Assembly: GCA_965224095.1 (NCBI GenBank)
Contig: OZ245039.1
Location: forward strand, 1,178,001-1,242,000
Source: JBPEWY01 sp965224095
Lineage (GTDB): Bacteria > Bacteroidota > Bacteroidia > Flavobacteriales > Flavobacteriaceae
Reading direction: 5' to 3'
DNA: 64,000 nucleotides
Position 1 is the stretch's first letter. Every line of letters starts with the position of its first letter. Positions 1 to 7,660 of the stretch are shown here, one piece after another. The position numbers and the translations under genes are program-made. The notes beneath the pieces were generated by a model. The model was given only the letters and a program-made list of their open reading frames with translations, was not told the origin of the DNA and ran no database searches.

Positions 1-1055
1 GCGATTTCCGGATTTACATACAGTTCCATACGATGCCCACAATTAAACACCTGATACATTTCTTTCCAGTCGGTACCGGACTCGTCCTGTATTAACTTAA
101 AAAGTGGAGGTACCTGAAACAAATTATCTTTAATAACATGCAGGTTTTTCACAAAGTGTAAAATTTTGGTTTGCGCACCACCGCTACAATGAATCATTCC
201 GTGAATCTGATCGGAGGTAAATTGACGGAGTATCTTTTTTATTACCGGTGCATAGGTACGCGTAGGAGACAATACCAGTTTACCGGCATTCAGGGGTGTA
301 TTTTCGATTTTATCGGTGAGTTGTACACTTCCGGAATACACGAGCTCTGATGGAACAGCTGCATCAAAACTTTCCGGGTATTTTGAAGCCAGATAGTTTG
401 CAAATACATCGTGACGTGCCGAAGTGAGTCCGTTACTTCCCATGCCTCCGTTATATTCTTTTTCATAGGTGGCCTGCCCAAAAGATGCCAGGCCAACGAT
501 AACATCTCCCGCCGCTATTTTAGCATTATCAATCACTTCAGAACGTTTCATACGTGCGGTAACGGTAGAATCTACAATAATAGTACGTACCAGATCGCCT
601 ACGTCTGCGGTTTCGCCTCCCGTAGCGTGAATGGTAATTCCATGAGCTTTTAAATCCTGAATCAGTTCTTCGGTTCCATTAATTATTGCCGATATTACTT
701 CCCCCGGTATCAGGTTTTTATTTCTGCCAATGGTTGAGGACAGCATAATATTATCGGTAGCTCCCACGCATAGCAGATCGTCTATATTCATGATTAATGC
801 ATCCTGAGCTATTCCCTTCCAAACCGACAAATCGCCGGTTTCCTTCCAATACATATAGGCCAGAGAACTCTTTGTACCCGCACCATCGGCATGCATCACC
901 AGGCAATGCTCCGGGCTGGCAGTCAGGAAATCCGGAACTATCTTACAAAAAGCACTGGGAAAAAGTCCCTTATCTATATTTTTAATGGCCTTATGTACAT
1001 CTTCTTTAGTGGCTGAAACTCCGCGTTGCTGATAACGTTTACTGGCTTGCGTCAT
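1..1055 (-). CDS. purM: Phosphoribosylformylglycinamidine cyclo-ligase (AIR synthetase), 3' end outside window
   Basis: PurM closes the imidazole ring of FGAM with ATP to give AIR, step five of purine synthesis in the cytoplasm. My translation of the minus strand from the ATG at 1055 begins MTQASKRYQQRGVSATKED and continues uninterrupted to base 1. It contains the family's HADGAGTKSSLAY stretch, the NIDDLLCVGA motif, TGGETADVGD and the HCSGGAQTK loop, matching flavobacterial PurM closely over about 350 residues. The C-terminus lies beyond the window. An in-frame ATG at 1064 adds only MLF and is possible. A TAnnTTTG -7 element sits only about 20 bp upstream, so the leader would be very short. 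Confidence 0.93.
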   Translation of the reverse strand, partial: MTQASKRYQQRGVSATKEDVHKAIKNIDKGLFPSAFCKIVPDFLTASPEHCLVMHADGAGTKSSLAYMYWKETGDLSVWKGIAQDALIMNIDDLLCVGATDNIMLSSTIGRNKNLIPGEVISAIINGTEELIQDLKAHGITIHATGGETADVGDLVRTIIVDSTVTARMKRSEVIDNAKIAAGDVIVGLASFGQATYEKEYNGGMGSNGLTSARHDVFANYLASKYPESFDAAVPSELVYSGSVQLTDKIENTPLNAGKLVLSPTRTYAPVIKKILRQFTSDQIHGMIHCSGGAQTKILHFVKNLHVIKDNLFQVPPLFKLIQDESGTDWKEMYQVFNCGHRMELYVNPEI

Positions 1056-1075
1056 AAATAACATATATTGTTGTG

Positions 1076-1083
1076 CAAAAATA
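1076..1083 (-). promoter_or_regulatory. -7 promoter element for purM
   Basis: The minus strand reads TATTTTTG, a full match to the Bacteroidota -7 consensus TAnnTTTG. It lies between the terminator-like hairpin at 1133-1157 and the purM start, implying purM is transcribed separately from the structured region upstream. No convincing -33 TTTG is visible. Confidence 0.5.
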
Positions 1084-1132
1084 ACAAGTTTTACCGCTTG
1101 AGAAGAGAAAAAGAAAATTAAGTTTAAAACAA

Positions 1133-1245
1133 AAAGCGCATCTTACAGATGCGCTTTATAATTTGGTCAGTAAACCCAATCGCTAATTATTTTCTAGCGA
1201 CTCTCAGGCTTATTATTCTGTCTAGCCCGAGTACTTAATTGATTA
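1133..1245 (-). ncRNA. Candidate structured small RNA with intrinsic terminator
   Basis: Read on the minus strand, three stems follow one another: CTCGGGCT pairing with AGCCTGAG (8 bp, one G-U), CGCTA pairing with TAGCG, and a 10-bp perfect stem AAAGCGCATC/GATGCGCTTT with a 5-nt loop. The last runs into TTTTTGTTTT, a good intrinsic terminator. No ORF covers the region, and purM has its own -7 element downstream of the terminator. It could be an independent small RNA (a 6S-like RNA is one idea, not demonstrated) or an attenuated leader. The 5' end is a guess. Confidence 0.4.
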
Positions 1246-1397
1246 ATAGCATAATAAAAGTATTAAAAACTTTTATACGAGAAAAGAGAAGGATACCTAA
1301 GTTGTAAGAAAAGAAGCAACTTTTCGATGAACTGCATATTTTTTAACAAAAAATGCCTCCGATTGTATTATTTTCCTACGTAATTTTTTAAAATACT

Positions 1398-1443
1398 AAA
1401 AAACCGCTTAACACATTGAAATTAGATGTATTAAACGGTTTTT
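1398..1443 (-). terminator. Intrinsic terminator of glnN
   Basis: An imperfect inverted repeat (AAACCGnTTAAnACAT arms around a 9-nt loop) ends about 25 bp beyond the glnN stop and runs into a T-rich tract on the minus strand. Confidence 0.6.
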
Positions 1444-1469
1444 ATGTTAAAATCACTGATTAGAACCGA

Positions 1470-3656
1470 TTATTTAGTGAATAGCAACTCTCTGTATTTC
1501 GTTAATGGCCATAAGTCGTCATCTACCATCATTTCCAGTTTATCACAGTGATATCTAATCTCATCAAAATAGGGTTTTACCGCATTGCAATACGCGTCTG
1601 CTTTAGGCTGTGCTTTATCCAGTTTATTAGCCTTCTTACGCTCTTCGATCATGGCAGTAACCTTCGAATTAATATCTGCAATATGCCCGGATATGCGTTC
1701 GATAAGATCTAATTGTTCGGCCCCTACTTTTTTAAAGTTGGCCCCGAAAACCTCCTTAAGTCCGCGAACATTTTCTATTAAGGTATTCTGATATCTGATT
1801 GCTGTAGGAATTACGTGATTTCTTGCAATATCACCTAGCACTCTACTTTCTATCTGTACTTTCATTGTGTATTCCTCCAGCTCAATCTCGTGTCTTGCTT
1901 CTACTTCTATGGGGCTCATTACATCCATTTCCTCAAAGAGTTCCAAAGCATTTTTACTAATCATGGCCTTCAGCGCTTCAGGGGTAGTTTTGTTATTGCT
2001 CAGTCCTCTTTTCTTCGCTTCCTTTTCCCATGCTTCACTATATCCATCGCCTTCAAAACGTATTTTTTTTGAGGCTTTGATATATTCTCTCAACACATTA
2101 AAAATGGCTTCATCTTTTTTGAGGTTCTTTTTATCTATGAGGGTGTCTACCTCCTTTTTAAATGCTATTAGCTGTTTTGCAACGATGGTATTTAAAACCG
2201 TCATAGATTTCGCACAGTTAGACTTAGAACCAACGGCGCGTAGTTCGAACTTATTTCCTGTAAAAGCAAAAGGCGATGTTCTGTTTCTATCGGTATTATC
2301 CAGAAGTATTTCCGGGATTTTACCTACTACATTTAACTTTAGCTCTGTTTTTTCTTCAGGAGATAGTTTTCCTTTTGATACTCCTTCCAATTCATCCAAC
2401 ACCCTGGTTAGTTGCTCACCGATAAACACCGAAATAATAGCAGGAGGTGCTTCGTTTGCACCTAGTCTGTGATCGTTACTGGCCGAGGCAATTGCCGCTC
2501 GGATCAATTCTTCATGATCGTGAACAGCTTTTATAGTATTGATAAAAAAGGTTAGAAACTGTAAATTTTTCATAGGGGTTGATCCGGGTCCTAATAAATT
2601 CACGCCCGTATTGGTAGCAAGCGACCAGTTATTGTGTTTCCCGGAACCGTTTATTCCTGCAAATGGTTTTTCGTGGAAAAGTATTTTAAACAAATGCCGA
2701 TCGGCGGTTTTTTCCATTACATCCATCAATAGTGAATTGTGATCAACAGCCAGGTTAGCTTCTTCAAAAATTGGTGCCAGTTCAAACTGGTTGGGAGCTA
2801 CCTCATTATGTCTTGTTTTTACGGGAATTCCCAATAACATACATTCATACTCCAAATCTCTCATAAAGCTCATTACTCTGGAAGGAATCGATCCGAAATA
2901 ATGATCATCCAGCTGCTGTCCTTTTGCCGGCGAGTGCCCTAATAAAGTTCTTCCTGCCAACACAATATCGGGGCGGGAATAGGCCAGGGCCTTATCTACT
3001 AAAAAATACTCCTGCTCCCATCCCAAAGTAGCATTTACCTTGGTTACGTTCTTATCAAAAAATTTCGCTACATCTGTGGCTGCATGGTCTACCGCCTGCA
3101 GCGCTCTGAGCAGGGGAGCCTTATTATCAAGTGCCTCTCCGGTATAGGCAACGAATACCGTTGGGATACAAAGGGTGGTTCCGTAAATAAATGCGGGAGA
3201 GGTAGGATCCCATGCGGTATATCCTCTTGCCTCAAAAGTATTTCTTATCCCTCCGTTCGGAAAACTGGAGGCATCAGGTTCCTGTTGTACCAATTGTCCT
3301 CCTCCAAATTTCTCGATAGCCAGGCCATCGCCCACGGTTTCGAAAAAAGCATCGTGTTTCTCAGCAGTGGCTCCGGTAAGTGGCTGAAACCAATGCGTAT
3401 AATGCGTTGCCCCTTTAGACAGGGCCCAGTCTTTCATGGAAGCTGCAATTTGATCGGCAATCTTCCGGTCTATTTTCGTACCGTGCTCAATAGCTCCTAA
3501 AACGCTTTTATAGGCGTCCTTGGTTAAATACTGTCGCATGGCCGTTTCGTTAAAAACGTTAGATCCAAATAATTCTGATTGTTTCTTTTTACCCTTTATA
3601 GCAACAGGTTTTCTGTTGAAGGTTTCCTGTACAGCTTGAAATCTGATTGTAGACAT
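1470..3656 (-). CDS. glnN: Glutamine synthetase type III
   Basis: Makes glutamine from glutamate, ammonia and ATP in the cytoplasm; GSIII is the usual large dodecameric form in Bacteroidota. The 728-aa length is typical (GSI and GSII are shorter). Landmarks seen are NEVAPNQFELAP near residue 285 and FAGINGSGKHNNWS near residue 335, which form the ammonia/glutamate site of GSIII, plus a basic N-terminus MSTIRFQAVQETFNRKP as in relatives. I chose the ATG at 3656, because the in-frame ATG at 3683 lies inside the promoter and the shorter start matches the family. It appears monocistronic, with a terminator about 25 bp past the stop. Confidence 0.96.
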   Translation of the reverse strand: MSTIRFQAVQETFNRKPVAIKGKKKQSELFGSNVFNETAMRQYLTKDAYKSVLGAIEHGTKIDRKIADQIAASMKDWALSKGATHYTHWFQPLTGATAEKHDAFFETVGDGLAIEKFGGGQLVQQEPDASSFPNGGIRNTFEARGYTAWDPTSPAFIYGTTLCIPTVFVAYTGEALDNKAPLLRALQAVDHAATDVAKFFDKNVTKVNATLGWEQEYFLVDKALAYSRPDIVLAGRTLLGHSPAKGQQLDDHYFGSIPSRVMSFMRDLEYECMLLGIPVKTRHNEVAPNQFELAPIFEEANLAVDHNSLLMDVMEKTADRHLFKILFHEKPFAGINGSGKHNNWSLATNTGVNLLGPGSTPMKNLQFLTFFINTIKAVHDHEELIRAAIASASNDHRLGANEAPPAIISVFIGEQLTRVLDELEGVSKGKLSPEEKTELKLNVVGKIPEILLDNTDRNRTSPFAFTGNKFELRAVGSKSNCAKSMTVLNTIVAKQLIAFKKEVDTLIDKKNLKKDEAIFNVLREYIKASKKIRFEGDGYSEAWEKEAKKRGLSNNKTTPEALKAMISKNALELFEEMDVMSPIEVEARHEIELEEYTMKVQIESRVLGDIARNHVIPTAIRYQNTLIENVRGLKEVFGANFKKVGAEQLDLIERISGHIADINSKVTAMIEERKKANKLDKAQPKADAYCNAVKPYFDEIRYHCDKLEMMVDDDLWPLTKYRELLFTK

Positions 3657-3680
3657 AGGTTTATTTTTAGATTTTCGATG

Positions 3681-3688
3681 CAAATATA
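3681..3688 (-). promoter_or_regulatory. -7 promoter element for glnN
   Basis: The minus strand reads TATATTTG (TAnnTTTG), about 25 bp upstream of the chosen ATG at 3656. It overlaps the longer alternative start, which supports the shorter one. Confidence 0.5.
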
Positions 3689-3775
3689 TAAACCAATCAT
3701 AAAAACACTATGTTTTTTCTATATAATTATCAAAAAAATAGGGGTATGTTATCAACAATTATATTTTTGATAAAA

Positions 3776-3801
3776 TAACCCCCTATAAATTAGGGGGTAT
3801 T
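3776..3801 (-). terminator. Terminator downstream of the CaCA antiporter gene
   Basis: ACCCCCTA and TAGGGGGT pair around a 5-nt loop and run into a TTATTTTAT tract on the minus strand, just after the antiporter stop at 3820. Confidence 0.65.
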
Positions 3802-3819
3802 AAATTTAAATGAGTTTAT

Positions 3820-4755
3820 TTAAGAAATTGTTAAAGAAACAAATGCTATATATATAATAAGGAGTACGGTTCCATCTCTCCAGTTTAAGCGCAGCCCTTT
3901 TGGCAAAAACACCAGGGGTAAAATAAGAAAGGAGATTGCTAACATCCAGTATATATCATTAGTTAAAAGTCCGGGGTCATTTACAGGAATCGGTGTTATC
4001 ATGGAAGTAATCCCCAGAACTGCCAGAATATTAAAAACATTTGAGCCTATAAGGTTCCCAAGAGAAATGGCTTTCTCTTTTTTCATAACAGCAATAATAG
4101 AAGCTGCCAATTCGGGAATACTAGTACCTATTGACACTACGGTAATGGCAATTACTCTTTCGCTTACCCCAAAAGATTCAGCAAGTCCTACCGCCCCCTT
4201 TATCAATAATTCAGATCCACCCCAAAGGGCTACCCCGCCAATTACCAGGAAGAAAACAATTTTATAGAGTGGAAGCAACACATCGTCTTCCGGAGCTTCA
4301 TCCACCACGGCTGGCGTTTGAAAGCGCAGCAGGTAAATAAGAAATACAACCAATAGCGAAAACATGATCAATCCTTCATAACGCTGAATTTCACCATCAA
4401 ATTTCAGAAAAAAGAACAACATCAAGGAAGCCAGTATCATGACGGGCCAATCCGTTTTATAAAAACTTCGTTCCACTTCAATACTTGACAAAATAATAGT
4501 GATGGCCAAAACCAATCCCAGGTTAGCAATATTCGATCCTATTACATTCCCGAGGGCAATATCAGGAAACCCGTCTAAAGCAGCATTTACACTGACAATA
4601 AGTTCCGGTGCCGAGGTGGCAAATGAAACAACGGTCATCCCTATTACAATTTTAGGAATGTTTAACTGAAGTGATAAGCCAACAGCCGCCTTTAATAACC
4701 AGTTACCGCCGAAGATAAGTAATCCCAACCCCAAGAGAACAAAAAGTACATTCAT
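3820..4755 (-). CDS. Sodium/calcium (CaCA family) antiporter, YrbG-like
   Basis: Inner-membrane cation exchanger of the CaCA superfamily, 311 aa with about ten hydrophobic segments. The two alpha repeats that form the ion site are clear: FATSAPELIVS followed by GNVIGSNIANLG in the N-terminal half, and GTSIPELAASI followed by GNLIGSNVFNIL in the C-terminal half. These carry the conserved acidic residue after the Ser/Pro and the GSN motifs. An acidic cytoplasmic loop (VVDEAPEDD) separates the halves. Substrate specificity (Ca, Na or K dependence) cannot be told from sequence. It is divergent from the BlaI-family gene, sharing the 4756-4928 intergenic region. Confidence 0.92.
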   Translation of the reverse strand: MNVLFVLLGLGLLIFGGNWLLKAAVGLSLQLNIPKIVIGMTVVSFATSAPELIVSVNAALDGFPDIALGNVIGSNIANLGLVLAITIILSSIEVERSFYKTDWPVMILASLMLFFFLKFDGEIQRYEGLIMFSLLVVFLIYLLRFQTPAVVDEAPEDDVLLPLYKIVFFLVIGGVALWGGSELLIKGAVGLAESFGVSERVIAITVVSIGTSIPELAASIIAVMKKEKAISLGNLIGSNVFNILAVLGITSMITPIPVNDPGLLTNDIYWMLAISFLILPLVFLPKGLRLNWRDGTVLLIIYIAFVSLTIS

Positions 4756-4835
4756 CGTATCAATAAATTTCTCGCGAAGATACTACAACATTTATTATTA
4801 ACATTTTATTGGGTCCCGGAAGTAAAATTGTTAAA

Positions 4836-4895
4836 ATAACTATAAAATTAGGTGATTAACTATTTTTATAGTTGTATAACTGATTTTTTAGTTAT
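4836..4895 (+). promoter_or_regulatory. Cluster of ATAACT/AGTTAT half-sites, likely BlaI-family operator
   Basis: Five copies of the half-site lie in 60 bp: ATAACTAT 4836-4843, AACTAT 4858-4863, its complement ATAGTT 4868-4873, ATAACT 4876-4881 and its complement AGTTAT 4890-4895. They form two inverted repeats (4858-4873, spacer 4; 4876-4895, spacer 8) directly on the promoter, placing the repressor over the -33 and -7 elements. Autoregulation is usual for BlaI/MecI proteins; that this protein binds here is inference. Confidence 0.55.
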
Positions 4896-4902
4896 ATGTT
4901 TG
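4895..4902 (+). promoter_or_regulatory. -7 promoter element for the BlaI/M56 operon
   Basis: TATGTTTG matches TAnnTTTG, with a TTG at 4872-4874 as a possible -33 box. Transcription would start near 4909, making the ATG at 4929 the natural start. Confidence 0.55.
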
Positions 4903-4928
4903 CGCTATCACTTCACAATTTCGAGATC

Positions 4929-5288
4929 ATGCAAAAACTCACCAACAAAGAAGAGGAAGTAATGAAAGTGCTTTGGAAGCTTGAAAAAGCCTTTGTAAAA
5001 GACGTTTTACACGAGTTTAAGGGTACTAAGCCTCACTACAATACACTTTCAACCATTATTCGTAATCTGGAAGACAAGGGGTATGTGGCCCATGAAGCCT
5101 TTGGCAACACACATCGTTACTTTCCGGTAGTTTCTAAAGAAGCGTATCGGAAAAAGTTTATTAACAGAGCCATAGAAGATTATTTTAATAACTCTTATAA
5201 AAATCTTGTTTCCTTTTTTGCCAAAGAGGAAAAAATAAGTATTGAAGAGCTTAAGGAAATCATTCATCATATAGAACACAAAAAATAG
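4929..5288 (+). CDS. BlaI/MecI/CopY family transcriptional repressor
   Basis: A 119-aa winged-helix repressor. The N-terminal half (LTNKEEEVMKVLWKLEKAFVKDV, then YNTLSTIIRNLEDKGYVAHE) is the family's DNA-binding domain with its recognition helix; the C-terminal third is the helical dimerization region containing the usual cleavage area. The longer in-frame start at 4896 lies inside the -7 element, so I take the ATG at 4929. The stop is followed 2 bp later by the M56 peptidase start, the standard sensor-repressor pairing. Inducer unknown; there is no beta-lactamase nearby, so envelope stress or copper-type sensing is as likely as antibiotic sensing. Confidence 0.9.
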   Translation: MQKLTNKEEEVMKVLWKLEKAFVKDVLHEFKGTKPHYNTLSTIIRNLEDKGYVAHEAFGNTHRYFPVVSKEAYRKKFINRAIEDYFNNSYKNLVSFFAKEEKISIEELKEIIHHIEHKK

Positions 5289-5290
5289 TT

Positions 5291-6997
5291 ATGGAGGCAT
5301 TTATCAATTATTTTTTTAAAGTATCGGGTGTTCTTATCCTTTTTTACCTGTTATATCAGGGATTGCTGAAAAAAGAAACTTTTTTTAAAGGAAATCGTTT
5401 TTTCCTGTTAGGGGGGCTTGTTGTATCCTTTATTGTTCCGTTTTTCTATATCACTCAATATGTGGAAGCCTCTGTAGTTCCTATACAAAAAGTGTTTCCC
5501 ATTGCCATGATAAACACCGCATCTGTAATGGATAACGGTATTAACTGGATGCAAATAGGTTTTTGGATCTACCTTACGGGAGTCCTGGTTTTCTCGGCTC
5601 GTTTTTTTATACAGTTGGCCTCTCTCGGAAAATTGATCTCGAGGGGTACCACGATCAAATTAAAAGGGTTCCGTCAGGTTGAAACCTCAAGAGAAATTGC
5701 CCCGTTTTCATTTTTTAAATACATTGTTTACAACCCTGACATGTACACGAGTCAGGAACTGGAAGCTATTATAAACCACGAAAAGGAACACAGCAGCCAA
5801 TGGCATTCGTTTGATGTTATACTCGTTCATATCATATCGATTATACTTTGGATAAATCCATTTATTTGGTTGTATAAAAAAGCTATACAGCAAAATCTTG
5901 AATTCCTGGCCGACTACAGCGCTACCCGTACGTTATCGTCTACGAAGGGATATCAGAAAACCTTACTTAAAGTATCCGGCAATCAATATTGCACCTTATT
6001 GACAAATAATTTTTACAATTCATTAATTAAAAAACGAATCGTTATGCTAAACACATCAAAATCGAAAAATAGAAATCTATGGAAATACACTTTGATGATT
6101 CCATTGCTCGTAGGTTTTATTTTTGTTTTTAATACAAAAGTAGTAGCCCAAAAGAAAGATGAAGTCCATGTTACCTCTAATGAACTTCACAGGATCAAAA
6201 TGTCAATCGATAAACATACCACCGAAGAAGAACTGAAAAACTTAAAAACCCGTGTAAAAAACGAATTAGGAGGTTCTTTTAAATACAGTAATGTAAAACG
6301 TAACGGCAAAGGTGAAATCACCGCTATAAAAATAGAGTTTAACGACAACAACGGAAGTCAGGCGAGCAGCAGTTTTGACAATGATGAAGGCATTCCGACT
6401 ATTTATTTCGGAAGTAGTTCGAAAGGCGGAGTGTTTATCAATACAAACAGGGCGCGGTATCATTATTCCACCGCTTCCAGCTCTTCCGGATCGGGCGGGA
6501 ATACTTTTTATGTCAGATCTTCCAAAAAACCACACACTGAGGGTAGCGAATACTTCTTCAGTCATGAAGACGGCGAACATACCAATATTGAAATTAGCGA
6601 GGAAAACGGTAAAGAAGTTATTCGCCTCAACGGAAAGATCATTACCAGGGAAGAACTGGAAGCCTTTGAAAAGAAGCATGCAGCCAAAAACCGATTTAAA
6701 GTAAAGCGCCTTCACGGAAAAGGTAGTTCCGATACCTATATTATCAGGGACCGCGATGACCACAGCGATATTGAAGTGGTGGATAAAGAAAATAACGGTT
6801 TCTTCTTTATTGATACCGATGGCAAGGAACCTATTTATTACATCAACGGGAAGAAAGTAACCCGGGAAGAGGTAGAAAATTTAAAACCGGGAAACATCGA
6901 ATCCATGCAGGTGTGGAAAGGCGATAAGGCGATTAAAAAATACGGATCGAAAGCCAAAGACGGCGTTGTGGAAATAACCACCAAAAAAGATCGTTAG
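5291..6997 (+). CDS. M56 family (BlaR1-like) membrane metallopeptidase with plug-like C-terminus
   Basis: A 568-aa membrane protease that probably senses a signal and cleaves the adjacent repressor. Hydrophobic helices at about residues 5-25, 35-55 and 90-110 precede the zinc motif HEKEH near residue 163, followed by more helices and the conserved ENLEFLADYSA-type stretch (here QNLEFLADYSAT). A further membrane segment near residue 272 (TLMIPLLVGFIFVF) anchors a large extracytoplasmic region rich in Gly/Ser and charged residues. The last ~55 residues (INGKKVTREEVENL, then VWKGDKAIKKYGSKAKDGVVEI) resemble a TonB-receptor plug segment rather than the penicillin-binding sensor of true BlaR1. Translationally coupled to the repressor gene. 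Confidence 0.9.
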   Translation: MEAFINYFFKVSGVLILFYLLYQGLLKKETFFKGNRFFLLGGLVVSFIVPFFYITQYVEASVVPIQKVFPIAMINTASVMDNGINWMQIGFWIYLTGVLVFSARFFIQLASLGKLISRGTTIKLKGFRQVETSREIAPFSFFKYIVYNPDMYTSQELEAIINHEKEHSSQWHSFDVILVHIISIILWINPFIWLYKKAIQQNLEFLADYSATRTLSSTKGYQKTLLKVSGNQYCTLLTNNFYNSLIKKRIVMLNTSKSKNRNLWKYTLMIPLLVGFIFVFNTKVVAQKKDEVHVTSNELHRIKMSIDKHTTEEELKNLKTRVKNELGGSFKYSNVKRNGKGEITAIKIEFNDNNGSQASSSFDNDEGIPTIYFGSSSKGGVFINTNRARYHYSTASSSSGSGGNTFYVRSSKKPHTEGSEYFFSHEDGEHTNIEISEENGKEVIRLNGKIITREELEAFEKKHAAKNRFKVKRLHGKGSSDTYIIRDRDDHSDIEVVDKENNGFFFIDTDGKEPIYYINGKKVTREEVENLKPGNIESMQVWKGDKAIKKYGSKAKDGVVEITTKKDR

Positions 6998-7030
6998 CAT
7001 CGTCTGAAAGTACCGTTAAAAAACGAACTA

Positions 7031-7066
7031 AAAAATACCGTGATTTTCATCCCGGTATTTTTTTTA
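7031..7066 (+). terminator. Terminator of the BlaI/M56 operon
   Basis: AAATACCG and CGGTATTT pair around a 12-nt loop and run into eight T residues, about 35 bp past the peptidase stop. Confidence 0.8.
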
Positions 7067-7243
7067 TTCCCCAATCCCTCATAAACACTATATGTTTGGA
7101 AGTAATCCATAAAATTCGTAGCTTAAAAAAACATACCCAAAAAAGTGGTTAAGGAAGTTTGAATAATTTTCTCGGCCGACAGAACCTCCCCAACATTTTT
7201 GTAAGTATGGTTATTTAATTTTTAACCTGTTAAACTAAGTGAC

Positions 7244-7300
7244 ATGATCGCATTGGTAAAATTTTTAATTTTTATGATTTTGACAATTATTTTTTACTAA
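7244..7300 (+). CDS. Possible 18-aa hydrophobic micropeptide
   Basis: ATG at 7244 opens MIALVKFLIFMILTIIFY and stops at 7300; a single membrane-spanning stretch if translated. It lies 18 bp before a second tiny ORF, and both sit in a 500-bp stretch that has no longer gene but does end in a terminator hairpin at 7462. Chance ORFs of this size are common, so this is a weak candidate, noted only because of the hydrophobic content and the paired arrangement. Confidence 0.2.
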   Translation: MIALVKFLIFMILTIIFY

Positions 7301-7318
7301 ACTTTAAACCGTACAACG

Positions 7319-7423
7319 ATGCAAATATTTATAGGAATTTTAAGCGTTATCCATAATTTTTCAGATATATATAACCGGAATGATGTTCGCGTTAAACCGG
7401 GAGTCGTTTCTCCCGAGACATAG
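7319..7423 (+). CDS. Possible 34-aa small protein
   Basis: ATG at 7319 opens MQIFIGILSVIHNFSDIYNR and ends at 7423: a hydrophobic start followed by a polar tail. Not recognised. It would be co-transcribed with the 18-aa ORF before it. The following hairpin AGCC/GGCT (about 7438) and the terminator at 7462-7494 suggest that some transcript ends here, which may be an RNA rather than an mRNA. Confidence 0.22.
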   Translation: MQIFIGILSVIHNFSDIYNRNDVRVKPGVVSPET

Positions 7424-7461
7424 CGCTAATCTTAAAAAGCCAAAGAACGGCTAAGAAAATT

Positions 7462-7494
7462 ACTCACTCCGTTTGGAGTGAGTTTTATATTTTT
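7462..7494 (+). terminator. Terminator hairpin upstream of the 49-aa gene
   Basis: A perfect 9-bp stem ACTCACTCC/GGAGTGAGT with a 4-nt loop runs into TTTATATTTTT. It closes whatever is transcribed from 7.2-7.46 kb; its T tract overlaps the -7 element of the next gene. Confidence 0.6.
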
Positions 7495-7495
7495 G
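7488..7495 (+). promoter_or_regulatory. -7 promoter element for the 49-aa gene
   Basis: TATTTTTG matches TAnnTTTG, giving transcription from about 7502 and the ATG at 7511 as first start. The in-frame start at 7478 would be upstream of the transcript. Confidence 0.45.
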
Positions 7496-7510
7496 TACAA
7501 AGGCATTCGT

Positions 7511-7660
7511 ATGAAGAAAACTTTTTTTAGATTTCTGGCCAGGTTAAATAAAATAGTGCTTCCCTCCTATTCGAAGAGACGATTGGATTTAGCCAAAGCC
7601 AATAAATTCCAAATGGCTATAATTGGCTGGAAGTGGTTTGTAACTAAAAATGCACTCTGA
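7511..7660 (+). CDS. Small conserved basic protein (49 aa), often mislabelled SsrA-binding in Flavobacteria
   Basis: MKKTFFRFLARLNKIVLPS begins a 49-aa basic protein ending IIGWKWFVTKNAL. From memory, short proteins with this pattern (MKK-FF-LLAKINK--LPS, then KA-K-QLAIIGWRYYVT) recur in flavobacterial genomes and are frequently, probably wrongly, annotated as SsrA-binding protein; full SmpB is about 150 aa. Function unknown. The stop at 7658-7660 abuts the apt stop on the other strand without a gap. Confidence 0.7.
   Translation: MKKTFFRFLARLNKIVLPSYSKRRLDLAKANKFQMAIIGWKWFVTKNAL

Noticed and set aside
1056..1245. Purine-type riboswitch controlling purM
   Set aside because: The stems do not form the known purine aptamer, and purM has a separate -7 element after the terminator.
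1867..2472. 201-aa plus-strand ORF within glnN
   Set aside because: Antisense shadow of a highly conserved enzyme gene; Ser/Leu/Phe-rich translation typical of shadows.
6266..6763. 165-aa minus-strand ORF inside the M56 peptidase gene
   Set aside because: Antisense to a well-supported gene with no family resemblance.
4929..6997. Beta-lactam resistance system
   Set aside because: The repressor/M56 pair resembles BlaI/BlaR1, but there is no beta-lactamase or penicillin-binding sensor domain.
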